From positions 6,988,501 through 7,052,500 of the forward strand of contig CP141143.1 of the NCBI GenBank assembly GCA_035235625.1: a DNA stretch of 64,000 bases, given 5' to 3'. Positions within the stretch are counted from its first letter, which is position 1, and the number at the start of each line of letters is the position of its first letter. Shown one piece after another: positions 41,291 to 55,719 of this stretch. The stretch is from Saururus chinensis (taxonomy: Eukaryota; Streptophyta; Magnoliopsida; Piperales; Saururaceae). The notes beneath the pieces were generated by a model that saw only the letters and a list, made by a program, of their open reading frames with translations, ran no database searches and was not told the origin of the DNA. The position numbers and the translations under genes are program-made.

Positions 41291-42538
41291 CCTGTCTGAC
41301 TGGCGTTTTTCTTTTCTCCCTTCTACCTTTGACCTTGAAAAAGTGTCACATCTATAATTTTTTTTGGATAGGTTGCACTCAAATTTTAATTTCTCGAGGT
41401 CTTATTACTTCAGGTTCTGCACGCACGTCCTTTAGGAGAGTGTGCGCTCTGCTCAAGCGTTCGTCCAATCATGTACAAATCCTCTCCACTCCGATATCAC
41501 ATATTCCCTCCGGCCCACAATTAAAATAATTAATAGCTCGCTTTTTTAAAATAAATTAATTTTAAAAATTAAATAAAAATATTAATTTAAGATCTAGAGA
41601 GTATTATAGATATTTTTTGGTCAGTAAGAAATATTACTTTTTTTGGGTAACCCACCATATTACTCGTACTTGGTCCTTTACAGAGTTGATATATGTTTGT
41701 AGCATCTATTTAAACGTGTTGTCATAAAAAACAATCTATTAAAAGTTTTGAAGCTGACAGTTTTGCCCTTTCATGATGGCTTCATCTGCCATCTCTTCTC
41801 TCCAACTTACTCACTTGAAATTTACTGTTCGTTGGAGTCCTTATATTATGCACCTATTTTTACTTGAATAGAGTCACTGGGTAGAAATCAGTAAGCCTAC
41901 CGCCAAGGCGAGCACCTCCTCCGTCGAATTGCATAATAAAGGCAACAACCAATGAACTACAACATGATTAGAAATACTTGACCCAAAAACTCTTGGTTTC
42001 AACATTGAGTAGATCATTATAAATTTTTTATCATATTATTTTCTAGTTCATTGGTTGCGGCCTCTACAACCACTTTGACCGAGGTCGTGTTTGGTTCAGT
42101 GGTGGGCCTACTCGGACGTGTCTAACTCGTAACTTATAGTATGTAGGGGCTTTAACATGGTACATAAAGATCGGCTACAGTTATTGTAATTAAGTATGCC
42201 TTTCTGTATCATATTAGGACGCTTGTAAACTATAATCCTGAACTCTAGTACATGAGGGTTCGGGAACATATTTTTCTACTCTCTTGGTTGCCTCAAGAAA
42301 GAGGCGCTGTTTGGCAACCACTCGAGGAAAAAACAAAAGGGTTGTCTACTTATTTTTATCCAGGAAAACTGATCCACCATGTAGCTTGTGCATAGTTCAT
42401 TCAAGTTTAGAAACATTAGACTGATAAAAAATCTGAAATTACCCATTTTTGATACCTGTAACATGTTAAAAGGTAAATAAAATGAATTAATTCTACCTGA
42501 TAACTTCTGTGCTGAGAGTTTTTTATGTTCTTTTTAAA
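41291..42538. other. Spacer after the Tubby-like gene
   Basis: Contains the gene's 3' untranslated region and a short Stowaway-like MITE (separate entry). Nothing else is recognised. Confidence 0.45.
41502..41603. mobile_element. Short Stowaway-like MITE
   Basis: It begins TATTCCCTCCGG and ends in the inverted AGAGAGTA, with AATTAA/TTAATT next to both ends. These ends resemble the Stowaway (Tc1/mariner) consensus CTCCCTCCGTCCCA with TA target. It is about half the size of the relatives at 43741 and 51480. Confidence 0.45.
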
Positions 42539-42694
42539 CAATGAGCTTAGCCAAGTTATTTATAAGAGCAGTTAATATTTAAGAGCGACTATGTATATAC
42601 ACTTTAATGTTAATATAATATATATCAACATATATATTATTGATCTCATAAATAAATGACTCTTATAAATAAACTTAACTTAGGAGGCTCATTG
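42539..42694. mobile_element. MITE-like element with long terminal inverted repeats
   Basis: The left end CAATGAGCTTAGCCAAGTTA then TTTATAAGAG and the right end (reverse complement CAATGAGCCTCCTAAGTT then TTTATAAGAGTC) are inverted repeats of about 35 bases with small gaps. The 80-base middle is AT-only in long stretches. No clear target duplication could be assigned, so the superfamily is open. Confidence 0.6.
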
Positions 42695-44427
42695 TGGTCA
42701 GGAAAAACTCTTCCTACCGGCCATTGAAAGTCTGATATCAATTGTTAAAAGATTTAATTGTGGACCTGGGGCCTCGTCCGTAGTGGACACGACAAAATAA
42801 AATATCCGACAAAACGCCAACTCCTTGGTTTTGGTCCTGGAAATGCTAAGCCAAAAAAAGGGTCAATCCCATCTAAAATGTTAATGGGCCTTGCACGCAC
42901 AGTGTCCTCCCTGCCTACTACTTTCGGGCAACGTAAAATTTTCTTTCGTTACGACATAAATTGACCTACAAGAAGATTAACCTTAGCCTTGATCTACTCA
43001 AATGATTAAAAGGGATTGAATTACATGTCTTTTTCTTGAACATTCTTCGATAATTTTTTATGGCAACAACCACTTATTATTTTCGTACCTTTGTAACTTT
43101 TGTAAATATTATAATAAGAAATTTTATTGAAATGATTATAATCAAATTAAGCAAGTTAATTTGTCCTTAAGATAAAATTTGTCATCTTTAACGGTCTTGC
43201 GGATTGAAATCTAATGTAAAATTAATGCAAAAATTATTTTCATTAATTTTATAGGAAATCCCGTCAATCTTTCCCTTTTAAACGGATGTATCCATCTTTT
43301 AATAGAAGTAAGTTGGCTTAAGGCCTAACTTGAAAGGTAAAACTAATATATTATATACTAATATTATTATCTTATTTTAGGCAATGTAGGATTATTTACT
43401 TCTTCAATCAAATTCACATGTGTGATTCTTATTCAATACAAAATAGGCTTAAACTCTCTATTATATAGGCTTAACCTACTTTAGTAATATAAGCTTCAAC
43501 CACACAAATATTATGGGATTAACTCATATAAATAATATACCCACCTTAATAATATAGGCTTAACCCATTTAATATAATGCCCACTTCTAATATTACTTAT
43601 TAAACAGAGTAAATATATACAAAGTAGTCATCGTACATAATGGAGTAGAGTTGCTAAAAGCCCATACAACATCAAATCAAGCAAACACTAAAGCACCCAA
43701 GAGAATTATGATTATTACATTCTTTAGGCATTGCATAATATATTCTTTTTATTTTATATTAATAATTTTTTTAAAAATAGTAATTTTTACTAAATAGTAA
43801 AAAACATATTTAAGAATAGGGAAGATAAAGGTTATGATGCTCTTTTTAAAGTACTTGACCACGTAAATAAAATAAAATAAAATAATTAATATATAATAAA
43901 AATTTTAATTAAATAGAGCTATTAATTTAAAATGGAGGGAATATTACTCAGATGATTTAAAAGGAGTTAGAGCACCAAATAAAAAAATTGATTACCCCAC
44001 TTGCTTTCAACTTGTTACTATGGGAAGAGCAGTGTGAAATTGTGGCATAAACCTTACAAGTGGCACGTCCCAGTTTAGTTGCAACTGACGTGCAAGGTTT
44101 TTCTTGTTGATTGGTATACTTAGTCCTCATGACGTCCCTGTGATTGTTGTACTTTCACTAACTCTACCTGCTTTCACGTTAAACATGCGGGGCAAATTTA
44201 ATCCGTGATATTTTTACACTTTTTTATATTTATAAAGATTGATGAGAAAAACTGAATCTTATATTATCTGGTTATCTCACATTTCTTACCTACCTAATTA
44301 AAGATGATGTAAGGCTTATAATGTAAAGAAAATGGATTATAAATACAGTTTTTTATTTAAACCAAACCACGTGACAACGATTCACGAATTCTCTTCCTTA
44401 TCTTATGGAAAAAAGTATGTTTGGGGG
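42695..44427. other. AT-rich spacer
   Basis: It holds one Stowaway-like MITE (separate entry) and, at 43370-43580, repeated phrases such as AATATAGGCTTAACC(C/T)A. The frame at 42758-42964 is not recognisable. No gene is supported. Confidence 0.45.
43741..43943. mobile_element. Stowaway-like MITE, 203 bases
   Basis: Its ends TATTCTTTTTATTTTATATT and (inverted) TATTCCCTCCATTTTAAATT match each other, and the inside matches the MITE at 51480-51683, including TATGATGCTCTTTTTAAAGTAC against TATGATACTCTTTTTATAGTAC in the middle (compared over 20 bases). The near-identical length supports one family. Confidence 0.6.
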
Positions 44428-44755
44428 CTTTCATTTCATTTCATGAAAACGTAAGCCACACATATAGTAGTTTATGTTGTGTATGAGCCCGTGGATCTAC
44501 GAGCGGATAAAATAATGTAGGTTTAGGATTCCCTTTTATTCCATGAGTATTTTTTTCAAATAACGAATGTCCATTAGCCTCCATTTACGACAGTTGAATT
44601 AGCAAGTCCCACTTCACCAAAATGGAATCAAAGCGTCCCCCTTTGCTCTTCCGTATACACACAGGCCACCACAAACTGCCCAAGTCTTTCCCCTCCTATC
44701 GAGTCATGTGAGTGACGAGTCTCACCTGTTCAGCTCATCCTCTGCCAAGAGTAAC
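44428..44755 (-). pseudogene. Displaced copy of the 3' end of the AP2 gene
   Basis: It follows 46650-46997 in the same order and strand: GTTGTGTATGAGCCCGTGGA, then AAATAACGAATGTC, CAAAATGGAATC, TCTTTCCCCTCC and GAGTCTCACC. It includes the last codons (LAEDELNR and stop, against FAEEELNG and stop in the gene; stop at 44722-44724). The similarity stops at 44755, only about 30 coding bases before the end of the gene, so nothing of the AP2 domains is present. It is probably what remains of a tandem duplicate of the gene, or a local duplication of its 3' untranslated region. Confidence 0.8.
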
Positions 44756-45473
44756 AATATAATATACTTTCCTTGCAGTGTTAGAGGGAACGAAGACTAG
44801 ATCATATATAGACTAGCTGGAAAAGGCACTTGAGAAAGGCATCATCTGAGGTGGGTGACCAAGTGAGTGGGGGTTCAAACTCTAGACCTCTCCTTCATGA
44901 AGCATCGCATTGTCTTGATTAAAAAATTATATTAATTAATTCAGTATTGACGAATGAGTTTCCTTTAAAGTAAATTTAATAATTATAATGGATTTTAAGG
45001 CACAAATATTGAAAATGTTTATTGTTCTAGCATTCACTGCCCAACCTTTTTCTCTCTTCACTTCTTACATCTTTTAGCATGCTACAATTGTGAATGCCCT
45101 GAATATATTTAGGTAATTGTGTTTTAAACACACCTTCATACCTTCTTGAGGGCCTTCGTTTTTCTAGTTCATAAAAATACTATTTGACACTAGTATATAA
45201 AAAATTGTAAACAATTACTTGAAATGTAATCATTTATAAATCATCTAACACATAAAGAATGGAGAGAATGAGCCGAAAAACTTTGAAAATATTGTGCAAT
45301 ATATTATAATATATAATATTTTATAATTACTTATAATTTATTAAATATTAATATTTGTTAAATATCACATATTATTTGGAATATATTAATTTAGTTATAT
45401 ATTTATATTTTTTACAATATATAATATATATCGATATAATTTATTATATCCTATGTATAGTATATGGTTCTAC

Positions 45474-46648
<1,175 letters not shown>

Positions 46649-46973
46649 TCATTTCATGATAATGTACCAAATACCTACAAGCTGTTGTCCATAATGACCT
46701 CCTTTTTTAAAACGTGAGCCCCACATATACTAACAGTCTATGTTGTGTATAAGCCCGTGGATCTATGAGTGGATAAAACGAACGTAGGTTTAGCATTGCC
46801 TTTTATTCCATAATTATTTTTCAAATAACGAATGTCTATTAGCCCTGCCTTACGGCAGTCGAATTAGCAAGTCTTCGACAAAATGGAATCTAGATCTTCC
46901 TCCTTTGCTCTCCCGTATACACACACCTCACGAATCGCCCGAGTCTTTCCCCTCCCACCGAGTCATACGAGTC

Positions 46974-49900
46974 TCACCCGTTCAGCTCTTCCTCTGCGAA
47001 GATTGGCGACACGAACGAGTTGAGGTCTCCGAAGATGATGTCATCCCCCACGACGTAGTTTGCCGGCTCCTGGCACTCGAAGTACGTCTGTATGTCGTCC
47101 GGGAAGCTGCACCGAGGCAGGATGTCTGTGACTAGAGACGAGTTATCTGACTCGGTCGGAGGCGTTGATGGGAAATCATCAGCTGACGTCCGTTCCAGCA
47201 TCTCCTTGAACTTGGACGACTGAAGAAGAAGACCCAGCGCGGAGGAAGCCGCGCTGGCCTGGACGATCCGGGCCTGACTCGCCCCAGTCGACTCGCCGCT
47301 CTGGTGGTGGAACTGTTGGAGGGAGCCCAAGTTGAGATGGTCCGGGTTGGGGCTGGGTTCCGAAATTGGGCCGGGGTTGTTGGGGTTCGGGCGGAGCCAC
47401 TTGATGTAACGGCTGAGGTCGAAGTTGGTGACGGCGTTAAGTCCACGGTACTCGATGGCGGCCATGTCGTAAGCTGTTGCCGCTTCTTCTTGGGTCGCTG
47501 CAAAAGGAAACACAGCAATCAAAGTTTCGGCGTCGGCCCACCAGCGTCTTACTGCTGATATCGTTTCACCTTCCTATCCTCATAAGCACTGGACTTTAAG
47601 GCACCAATGCCCAAACAAAGAAGAAACAGTTGAAGGTTGGAAACCATTGAAGAAGTGGAGAAAAACCGTTGGGGGTTGGTGTACTGCTCATTCATGATGA
47701 TTACCAATATGGTTTGGTCATATTGCTTTAGACTGAAATGGAGGATGTTAAATGACCCGTCCTCTTTTATTATATAGTGGTCTGCATTGTCAAATCTAGG
47801 TGGGTCAACCCGAGCTGTGATTATAAGACCAAATTAGCACTGGTTCATGGAATTGAGCTACTAAGCCCCACCAGGAAATGGTTAGGTACGGGAAGAGGGC
47901 TGATATGGATTGCTTAATGGAAGGGCACAGGTAGCTCGTCCATTTAAGTTTCATATACATGCCGAGTTGATCGTGTTGCTTTGCATCACATGATTGGTAT
48001 TTCCTACCTAAACTTTGGGAGAGAAGAAGATTCATAGATTGAATCATGTCGATTGACGACGGTATGTTTGCCGCACATTGCCAGATGGTGCACTAAAAAA
48101 TAAAAATGAGACTCAAATTTTGTTTTTGGGGTGAGGAAGGATAATTTTAGGGAAGTATTTTTCACGTTTTTTTTTAAAGTAATCTAAGTATAAAAAATAC
48201 TTAGGAAACATCCAATTTCAAGATCGACGGTGCACCCACTAACACACGTTAGCTGGTATGCCGTCGATCTTAAATTAGAAAGCGTTCTTTAAGCTCACTA
48301 TCAGAGCTGAGTATAGATAAGGCTTCTAAATTCAGGCAACAACATAGACCGCGGCTGGCCATGACCCCATTGCCATACGTGTTCTTTCAGGCATTAAAAT
48401 AAGAAGAATGGGCCACATACATCGCAATCTCATATGTGTATATTTATTTAGGACAGGGGAAAGGAGCCACTGTGCTCTTTGGGAGGGATTTATTTAGTGT
48501 GGGATCACGTGATCCAGAGATTCCGATGACTAGTATAGTTGACAGACATGCTTCTCAAAACAAAACAAAAGAAAAAAAGAGGCGTTTTTATAAGATATCC
48601 ATAGTTTTAAAATATAAGCACTACATAAATTCAAGATAATAAGTACTTGTGGGGAAATGATTACCATAGGTCCCAAGGTAGAGGTACTTGTTGCCGAACA
48701 CTCTGCCAATTCTAGCCTCCCATCTGCCGTTGTGGTGGTGTCTGCATAAGCCAATCGTATAATTAAGTTTATTAGCACTATGTCAGAAATAATTATAATT
48801 ATGCATTAAAAATCACAAAACCGGGGTATATTAGTGACTGCTGAGTGTTAGCTCTTATTGTCGGACGGACTACAAAACAGTAAACAGGAAGTACGTTTTA
48901 AAATGCATACCCAACGCAACTGAAAAGATTGCTAGGTAGTAGGTACCAGAAAATTAGTTCATGATTTTGTGGCCCAGATCAAGGGATACTGATTATCTCT
49001 AATTAACGGATTCAAATACCGTATTAATTAATATGAAATATTTTCATTCATGTTTAAAAAAAACAACTAATGCTAATATTTCCATTCATGTTTTAAAAAA
49101 AAAACTACTGCTCATATATTCATAGTAAACTTAATATTTCTGCGAGGCCACAAACCTGGCAACTCCTCTGTATTTTGAGACGCCACGAGAAAATCCGCTG
49201 CTTTTCCTGCGAATTCAAATTACCCCTGGAGATAATTCATCATCGAATGCAACTGAAATTGCTCATAATGTTGAGCAGTCACTTGTTTGTTTAATGTTTA
49301 CCTTCTGAGAGATCCGATGTACTCTTCCTTTGTCTGGCCTTCCATCTCTTTCAGCTCTTCGTGGTACGTAGATAGCTAACATGGAAAACACATGTAAACT
49401 TTTTTATCATATTAATCTAATGAACACTAAATTTGTAGATACAGGTAGTGGAAACTCCTTATTTCCATTTTTTTTTGAGTCCGTTACTGATTGCTTTATG
49501 AAACGAAAAGAAAAAATAGAGAAGTTGCAAAAGCGCTTTCGAGTAAAAAGTACCGGGAAATTAAGAATAGTATCCTGACCCCAGTACTTTAATGCAGCTA
49601 AGTCATAGGCATGTGCCGCTGCTTCTTCATCGTCATAAGCTCCTGTGAAAAGATTAAAAAAAAATTGATATAAGCTAGAACAGAAGGGAAAAAATCTCCT
49701 GAATAAGATCAAAGTAATAACACATTAAGAATAATAAAGGCAACAAGTACAAGATCCAAAGCTGAAAATATTCCCTTGAGAAACCCACAAAGTGCAGATT
49801 GTTTTCTGGGTTATGTTATAGAATAATCTAGCTTATCAGATACCATTAGCAATCTCAAGAAAATTTTTATTCAATCACCAGAAATATATCTCACAAACTT

Positions 49901-50428
49901 TTTTTAAAGAAACAAAAACTCACCAAGGTAGACTGCATTTTGCATTTGATGGAAGCCATCCCGTGACCCAGTTTAAAAAGGAAGAAAAAAGTCAGAGAAC
50001 AGAGTAACAAAAAGAAATGATCTAATTGAACGAAAGAACAATATACGGTACAAGTAAAAAAAAATTGTGAATGAAATCGAAAAACGTTAGTACCTTGCCT
50101 TCCTTTCTTGTTTTGTGACTCATTCCAACAATTCTTATCCCACAAATGTGCTTCATATCTGCCAGTCCATCGATGCCTGAGGCCAATGATCAAATCATAA
50201 TTGAGTTGCAGAACAATAGCTAACTGCTAATACGTCAAAAACACCGGAAATTGTAGTATATCTCTATGAACCATACCTAGTAACACCCCGGAAAATGGAG
50301 CTGCGCTGAGGAGGAGTATTTCTGGGCACGCTCTTCCTAGTCCTTTTCACTTTAGCCGTGCTGTTACCATTAGCGCCAGACGCAACACTGTTGTTGCGTA
50401 CCTGAGTTTTCAGAGAGACTTTCCCCAT
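46974..50428 (-). CDS. WRI3: Double-AP2 transcription factor of the WRINKLED/ADAP type
   Basis: Eight coding exons on the minus strand join in frame to 352 aa: 50428-50277, 50176-50094, 49932-49924, 49642-49554, 49375-49302, 49206-49156, 48741-48665 and 47497-46974. AP2 repeat 1 spans about residues 45-111 ([20 protein letters not shown] ... [20 protein letters not shown]). The linker has [20 protein letters not shown], and AP2 repeat 2 spans about 147-205 ([20 protein letters not shown] ... [20 protein letters not shown]). The C-terminus is acidic and ends FAEEELNG. The family controls fatty-acid, cutin or stress genes by binding AW-box-type DNA. The N-terminus is short and basic, as in WRI3/ADAP (At1g16060) and WRI4; WRI4 is the alternative name. 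It converges on the Tubby-like gene. Confidence 0.9.
49924..49932 (-). other. 9-base microexon coding VYL
   Basis: On the minus strand TCTACCTTG lies between a GCAG acceptor and a GTGAGT donor and completes V-Y-L in the first AP2 repeat, at the place where a 9-base exon is known in WRI1 and other AP2-family genes. Without it the VYL motif needed for DNA binding would be missing. Confidence 0.9.
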
Positions 50429-50760
50429 GGAAGCGTCTCAGAGCAACTTAGATTGAAAGACGAGAGAGGAGAGGTGAGACTGAGTCGTCGAACGGAGGTG
50501 CCTTTAAAAGAGTTTGTGAAGAAAACCAAAGAGGACGGCAAAGTTGGGTTTTGGATGGGAGCGGGTGGCGAATTACAGAGGGCCGGCCGGTTTGTTCTGC
50601 TCTGCTGCTGTTTGGCCGTGTCCCAGCTGCCTTGCTTTCTCCCTCTCTCTCTCTCTCTCCCTCCCTCTTTTGTCCCTGTTCGCTCTCCCTCCCTCCTTCC
50701 TCCTTGCCTTCTATATCGAGATCCCAATACTCTTTATGTGCAAGCAGTTAATATAATGGA
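50429..50760 (-). promoter_or_regulatory. AP2 gene leader and core promoter region with a GA/CT microsatellite
   Basis: On the minus strand the leader contains GGAGGGAGAGAGAGAGAGAG (around 50640-50665) and further GAGGGAAGG blocks. TATA-like candidates are GATATAGAAGG near 50710 and CATTATATTAAC near 50755. Purine-rich GA tracts close to start sites are common in plant promoters and may bind BPC-type factors; no direct evidence here. Confidence 0.5.
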
Positions 50761-51479
50761 CCCCCGGGCATGGCTCCTTTTGGCCTCTTTCTTTTAGTGC
50801 ACTGCCTAAAGAACATGTTCAGCTCAACAAAAAGAAAAAAGGTTTTTTTTTTACACAAAAGCAGAATGTGGCCTAGTAGTTCGCAGGAGTTGGAATCGAT
50901 GTTAATCACAATCATGCATGTACGGACAGTGATGGAGAAGAAGATCTCAGCAAGGGCTCAAGTTAAGATTAGATTCGAAGCTCAATTTCTATGCACAAAG
51001 TGAAAAGCAAAAACTATGTACTCCTTAAAAAGGTCTCAAAGAAATCAATAAGAGTTAAATCATTTTAAAGTCCCATTTTATGATGGCACTGGGGGGGAAG
51101 AACTGCTCAACATATCGGTGAACCAAACTTGGACCTAGTCCAATCTGTGGGCTCCGACTTTGTGGAGTCATGTCCCTTATGGTATGGAATATTGTGCGAC
51201 GTATGCTCAAGATTTTGGCATAAGGTAGCTTTAGGTTGGAAATTATCGTCCAATGCACATTATATTGCATCGTCATATGTTTCCACCAATCCGTCTTGCA
51301 TGATGGGAAAGACTCGCCGTCAATGTCTGAATAATATTTTCTTGGTTATGATGTGAGTGGAAACATCAATCAACATGTCACTCAACCATCCACAAAACTC
51401 ATTCTTGGAAATGATGTTTAACGTAACTCAGCAATTTATGTTTATTTCTAACAAGTTATACCGTTTTTATGGACACTTA

Positions 51480-51683
51480 TAGTCCCTCAGTCTAATATTA
51501 ATTATTATATTAAAAAAATAATATTTTTTATTAAATAATAAAAGTTATTTTTATAAAATAAAAAAATAAATTTATGATACTCTTTTTATAGTACCTAATT
51601 ACTTAAATTTAATAAAATAAAATTATTAATATAGAACAATTTTTTGTGTGAAATTGAGCTATTAATTTTAAACTGATGGAGTA
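51480..51683. mobile_element. Stowaway-like MITE, 204 bases
   Basis: Its ends TAGTCCCTCAGTCTAATATT and (inverted) TACTCCATCAGTTTAAAATT match at most positions, with TA at both borders as expected for Tc1/mariner targets. It shares its middle part with the copy at 43741-43943. Confidence 0.65.
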
Positions 51684-51952
51684 TTTAATTTATGTATATT
51701 TTATTTTAGTTATGTTATAATTTTATAATTTTTTTATATTTTTAATTAAGGCATATTTATATAAGTCTAAATGTGACCGCGTAAACCTAGGCCTTCAGGA
51801 CTATCGAATTTAAATCCAATAACCCACGTTACTTAAGAGATATTCAATCCATCAATAATGTAGGCTATCATATTTAAATCTGACTACTCTAAAGGCCTAG
51901 ACTTATGCAGTTGTGCGTAATCTCAAGCTCTTATAAAATTTTATATTTTATA

Positions 51953-51957
<5 letters not shown>

Positions 51958-52019
<62 letters not shown>
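51958..52019. repeat. TA dinucleotide microsatellite
   Basis: About 30 TA units between two MITE-like elements. Confidence 0.95.
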
Positions 52020-52024
<5 letters not shown>

Positions 52025-52029
52025 AGAGA

Positions 52030-52300
52030 TACTCCCCCTGTTCCACTATTAATGTGGGATGAAGAGAGTATATCACTAATATGTGCTTCTTAATCTTTGT
52101 TAAAAATATTTAAAATTTATATGCAAAATATTTTAAAAATTATGTAAAGATAACATTTAAATAGAAGGCAATTTAAGATAGGTTAGAGAGACTTATTTTC
52201 TTTCACAAATTACATTTTACACAAGTGGATTACTTTTTGAAAATGTATAAGGCATTTGAGATAAAACTAGGTACTCTTTTTTACTTAGACGAGAGGGAAT
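52030..52300. mobile_element. Probable Stowaway-like MITE, about 270 bases
   Basis: The left end TACTCCCCCTGTTCCACTAT and the right end GACGAGAGGGAAT fit the Stowaway pattern (inverted CTCCCTC... ends). The inner sequence differs from the 204-base family. The exact right border is uncertain. Confidence 0.45.
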
Positions 52301-55300
52301 TTTTTAGCATCATCAATCATCCACATTAATCATATCTTTAGATAAATGGTCATAAATAAGAAAATCCCAAAATAATAATTTTACTCACAAAGTTCATTTC
52401 GTTATGAATTATATAGGTCCCGTCATGTTGTCAATCCCCAAGTTCTTTTAGGAGAAATTTAGTAAAATTTAAAAGATTTTCTAGAAACAATGCCTAAATT
52501 TTCTTCAAAATAAATGCTAGATAGCCATCTAAAATTCTTCTACCCGAAAACTAGCTGAAATATATATGGCCAGCTATTGTGGTTCGCCAATCGCCACCAC
52601 CATCTCCAAACTTGTGACCCAAATGGGCATTGCGGTTGAGTTGTTGCCGCCAAGGTGAGATGCCACGGGCTTGAACACCTGAATCATGGAGACTTCATGG
52701 CATTCACAACTAAGAGAGTGAAGGCTCAGGCTCGCTACATATGTGAAGCATGGATATTTTAAGGCATTTAGAGCCTATGGCAACTCGGCCCTATGGCAGC
52801 GACTCAAACCCGACGTTCGTTCGGGTCGCAAGTGCTAGAAAATGTGAAATGACAACCATGTCAAGTTGGACTAACGGCAAATTCACTAATAAAATGGCGC
52901 AGAGGCCAATAAATTAACTCAAAAGTTAGTATATTAATAAAAATAAATAAATTTTAATACTTCTGTTAAAATGAAGAAAAAGGAAACAAATTGAGGAAAC
53001 TTGTTTCTTCTCTTGCCGTCATTATTTTTTGGATTTGGATCCACTGTGAATGCGAGTTAGTTTCATGGCATGCCCTGCTATTGCTATTGGGCAGTCGCAT
53101 GTGAAAGAATATCTAAAACCAAACACAAGTAGATCTTAAAAGCTTAATAAGGTACTAGACAAGGAAAAAACTTATGATACCAGCAGTCCCCCTCTCCCAA
53201 GGAGGAGGGTAAGAAAGATAAACTACAGAAGGCCTGTCCGTTTGTGAGGGAGTAGACATATATATATAAATCTATATCGTTTTAGCTTTCCTCATGGTCA
53301 GCTGGAATCTTCGATAGTACAAACGGAACATAGCTCATCCCTTGGTGATTTGAGATAAAAAACTTCACATATCAAACAAATACCGGAAGAAGCATTATGA
53401 AATGGATGGTTCAGTTAATTTTGAGGCCCTTAAATCTGGTGTGAGTTGAGTCGCCAATCACCAACTACAGCTAGAAAAACACATGAAAATGCCGTCCATA
53501 TTTTCCCAGCTAGCATTGACTGATTGGCGCCCCACACCAGGTTAAATGTGAGGGCCTCACAGCCCATTTGAACTTGAAATGGACACGTCTTCTCATCTCC
53601 AATTAATGTGCGGTGGCCCAATGGCAATCCAAAAGTATTTTGATAGTTGGAAGGGTTCAAAGTCCGCAGAGCAAAAAACTCCAGGATTCTAAGATGCCCA
53701 AAATTTGTACAAAAAATAATCAAATCATTTCACTTTGTGCTTCAAAATGAAAAGGGTGGTGGCCAGCGTGGGTACAGGCTGTGTTTTTTCAAAGCCATAA
53801 ATATACTCGCATATTGTGTGCATTTCACGAGTATAAGAACTCAGCGCTACTTATCAGTAGGACAGATGAGGACCACGAAAATCAAAATTCACATTTCAGC
53901 TTCATAATTAGTATTTGTTTTTTTATTGGCAAAAATAAGGTAAGGTATAAACATCTTTAAGTCACCTTAATTATTAGAGAATTGAGCACCTTAGCTATAT
54001 GGCAAAATGCACACGTTTCAAAAGTGTAAATATAAATTAGATTAGATAAGATAAGATAAATTAATGATTATATACACTAACTCTATATTGACATTAAAAT
54101 CTTGATAGTAGCCAACTATTAATTGAAATCTCATAAGTTAGATATTATGTCATATGACCAATTTGGTTGAGGGTCCACTCTTTGGGATTTTTCTAAGGGC
54201 ATAAAAAATTTGTGAATTCAAACATGTATAATATAAGTTAAAAAAATTAAAAAAATATGTTATGTAAGTGGGGCTCACAAAAAAGTTTAAGAAAATATAA
54301 TTATGTATGATCTTATTTAATAGAGCTTGTACAGAACTTCATAATTATATTAAGAGCACACAAAACCGAGTTCAATAGTGTAAAAATCCTAATATTAAAA
54401 AGTTAAAATCATCGTAATCTAAAAAATATGATCTAGGCTATATCGGCCCCAAAATATCTAAAAGAGTTTAAGTAAATAATTTTACTAAAACGTCCTCATA
54501 TTACAAACTAATTAAATCTTGTACTAATAAAATTATAAGGATATAAAACATGGGTATTATAAGAATTAGTAAAAACATTAATAAAATATTTTAAAAATAA
54601 AAATTATATAATTATCTAATTTACTTTATAAATGAGGAGTTTGCTATCTTATATTTTAGCCAGCTCACCCGCTAATACACAGATTATAGATATTTATGGG
54701 TGGGTTGGCTAAAATAATGGGTGAGAAAGTTCTCACCCTCATTTTATAAATATGGTTAGCAAAACGAGACTAATGCAAATTAAATTGGTTATACTGTAGC
54801 TATATATATTTTTTATTTATCAATAACTGTATGATGTGACATGGCTTATACTTTTATATCCGTGCTTCAAAAAGGACCAAATTAACGGTTTATTCCATGA
54901 ATCCCTTGCCTTTTGTCCGTCATCTCATTCCCAACGCAGAAGTAATTAATACGCCGGGAATGATTACAAATTAGACGGCCATTCGTTAAGACGGCGACTG
55001 TTGAGTTGTAACACATACGTGTTTATCTAAATTCCAACAATAAAAACAAAGTCAAAGAAGAACTGTCGATGCGTCCAACCATTGCAAAATAAAACTAAAA
55101 TATCCAACTTTGAGTATGGGAACTTGGAGAGAATAAATTAAAGCTACATGCAAAACTGGCAATCTTTGGTTATGATTCATATGATGAAAAGAACAAAAAC
55201 ATAAAAGGGTTGAGCTGTATCTATTCGGAACGTAATTAAGCCAGGATATATGGATCATTCCAGCGGCCATCCAAAGTTCAAATAAATCAAACCTTAATTG

Positions 55301-55311
55301 GTACTTCTCCC

Positions 55312-55719
55312 TAATAGACTTTAATACAGAGATTAGGCATACCTGTAGTCATTGTAATTGATAACCTCTTCAAGTAAGCTTGATTTTCAGCTAATCCACT
55401 TCAGAATCAACTAATCTTCTTCAGAATCACAATAGTATTTCTGGTTTAGAACTTGGCTGAGAGCAATCTCACTTAAGACACTGAATTAGGATGACTAATG
55501 GTATATTTATAACTAAACCAGGACACCACTGTTAAGAACCCTAGAATCATGATTGTCTATCCATAGGTCATCTAACGGTTCAGATTTGCCACTTAAAACC
55601 ACAGCTTAATGGGTATTCTGACTCAGGCCCATTACCCAGACAGTTTTATAAAAGCCCAAAACAGTGTCAATTGAGATAGTTGGGCCACCTTATGTTTTAA
55701 TACAAAACAAAGCCCAACA
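55312..55719 (-). repeat. 3' LTR of the copia element
   Basis: 408 bases; on the minus strand it begins TGTTGGGCTTTG. It aligns without gaps to the LTR at 62130-62537. Confidence 0.95.

Larger units (their letters stand above)
50761..55302. other. Intergenic stretch with MITEs and a TA repeat
   Basis: No gene was recognised. The longest frames (51129-51356 +, 53430-53723 -, 53647-53907 +) match nothing I know. Separate entries cover two MITE-like elements and a TA microsatellite. A small inverted repeat, TTTTAGCCAGCTCACCC at 54655 and GGGTGGGTTGGCTAAAA at about 54699, may be another short relic. Confidence 0.45.

Noticed and set aside
44855-44890. tRNA or SINE-like B box (GGGTTCAAACTC)
   Set aside because: No matching A box or cloverleaf could be found around it.
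53430-53907. Opposing 97- and 86-residue frames
   Set aside because: No recognisable family, no promoter or splice context; likely chance.
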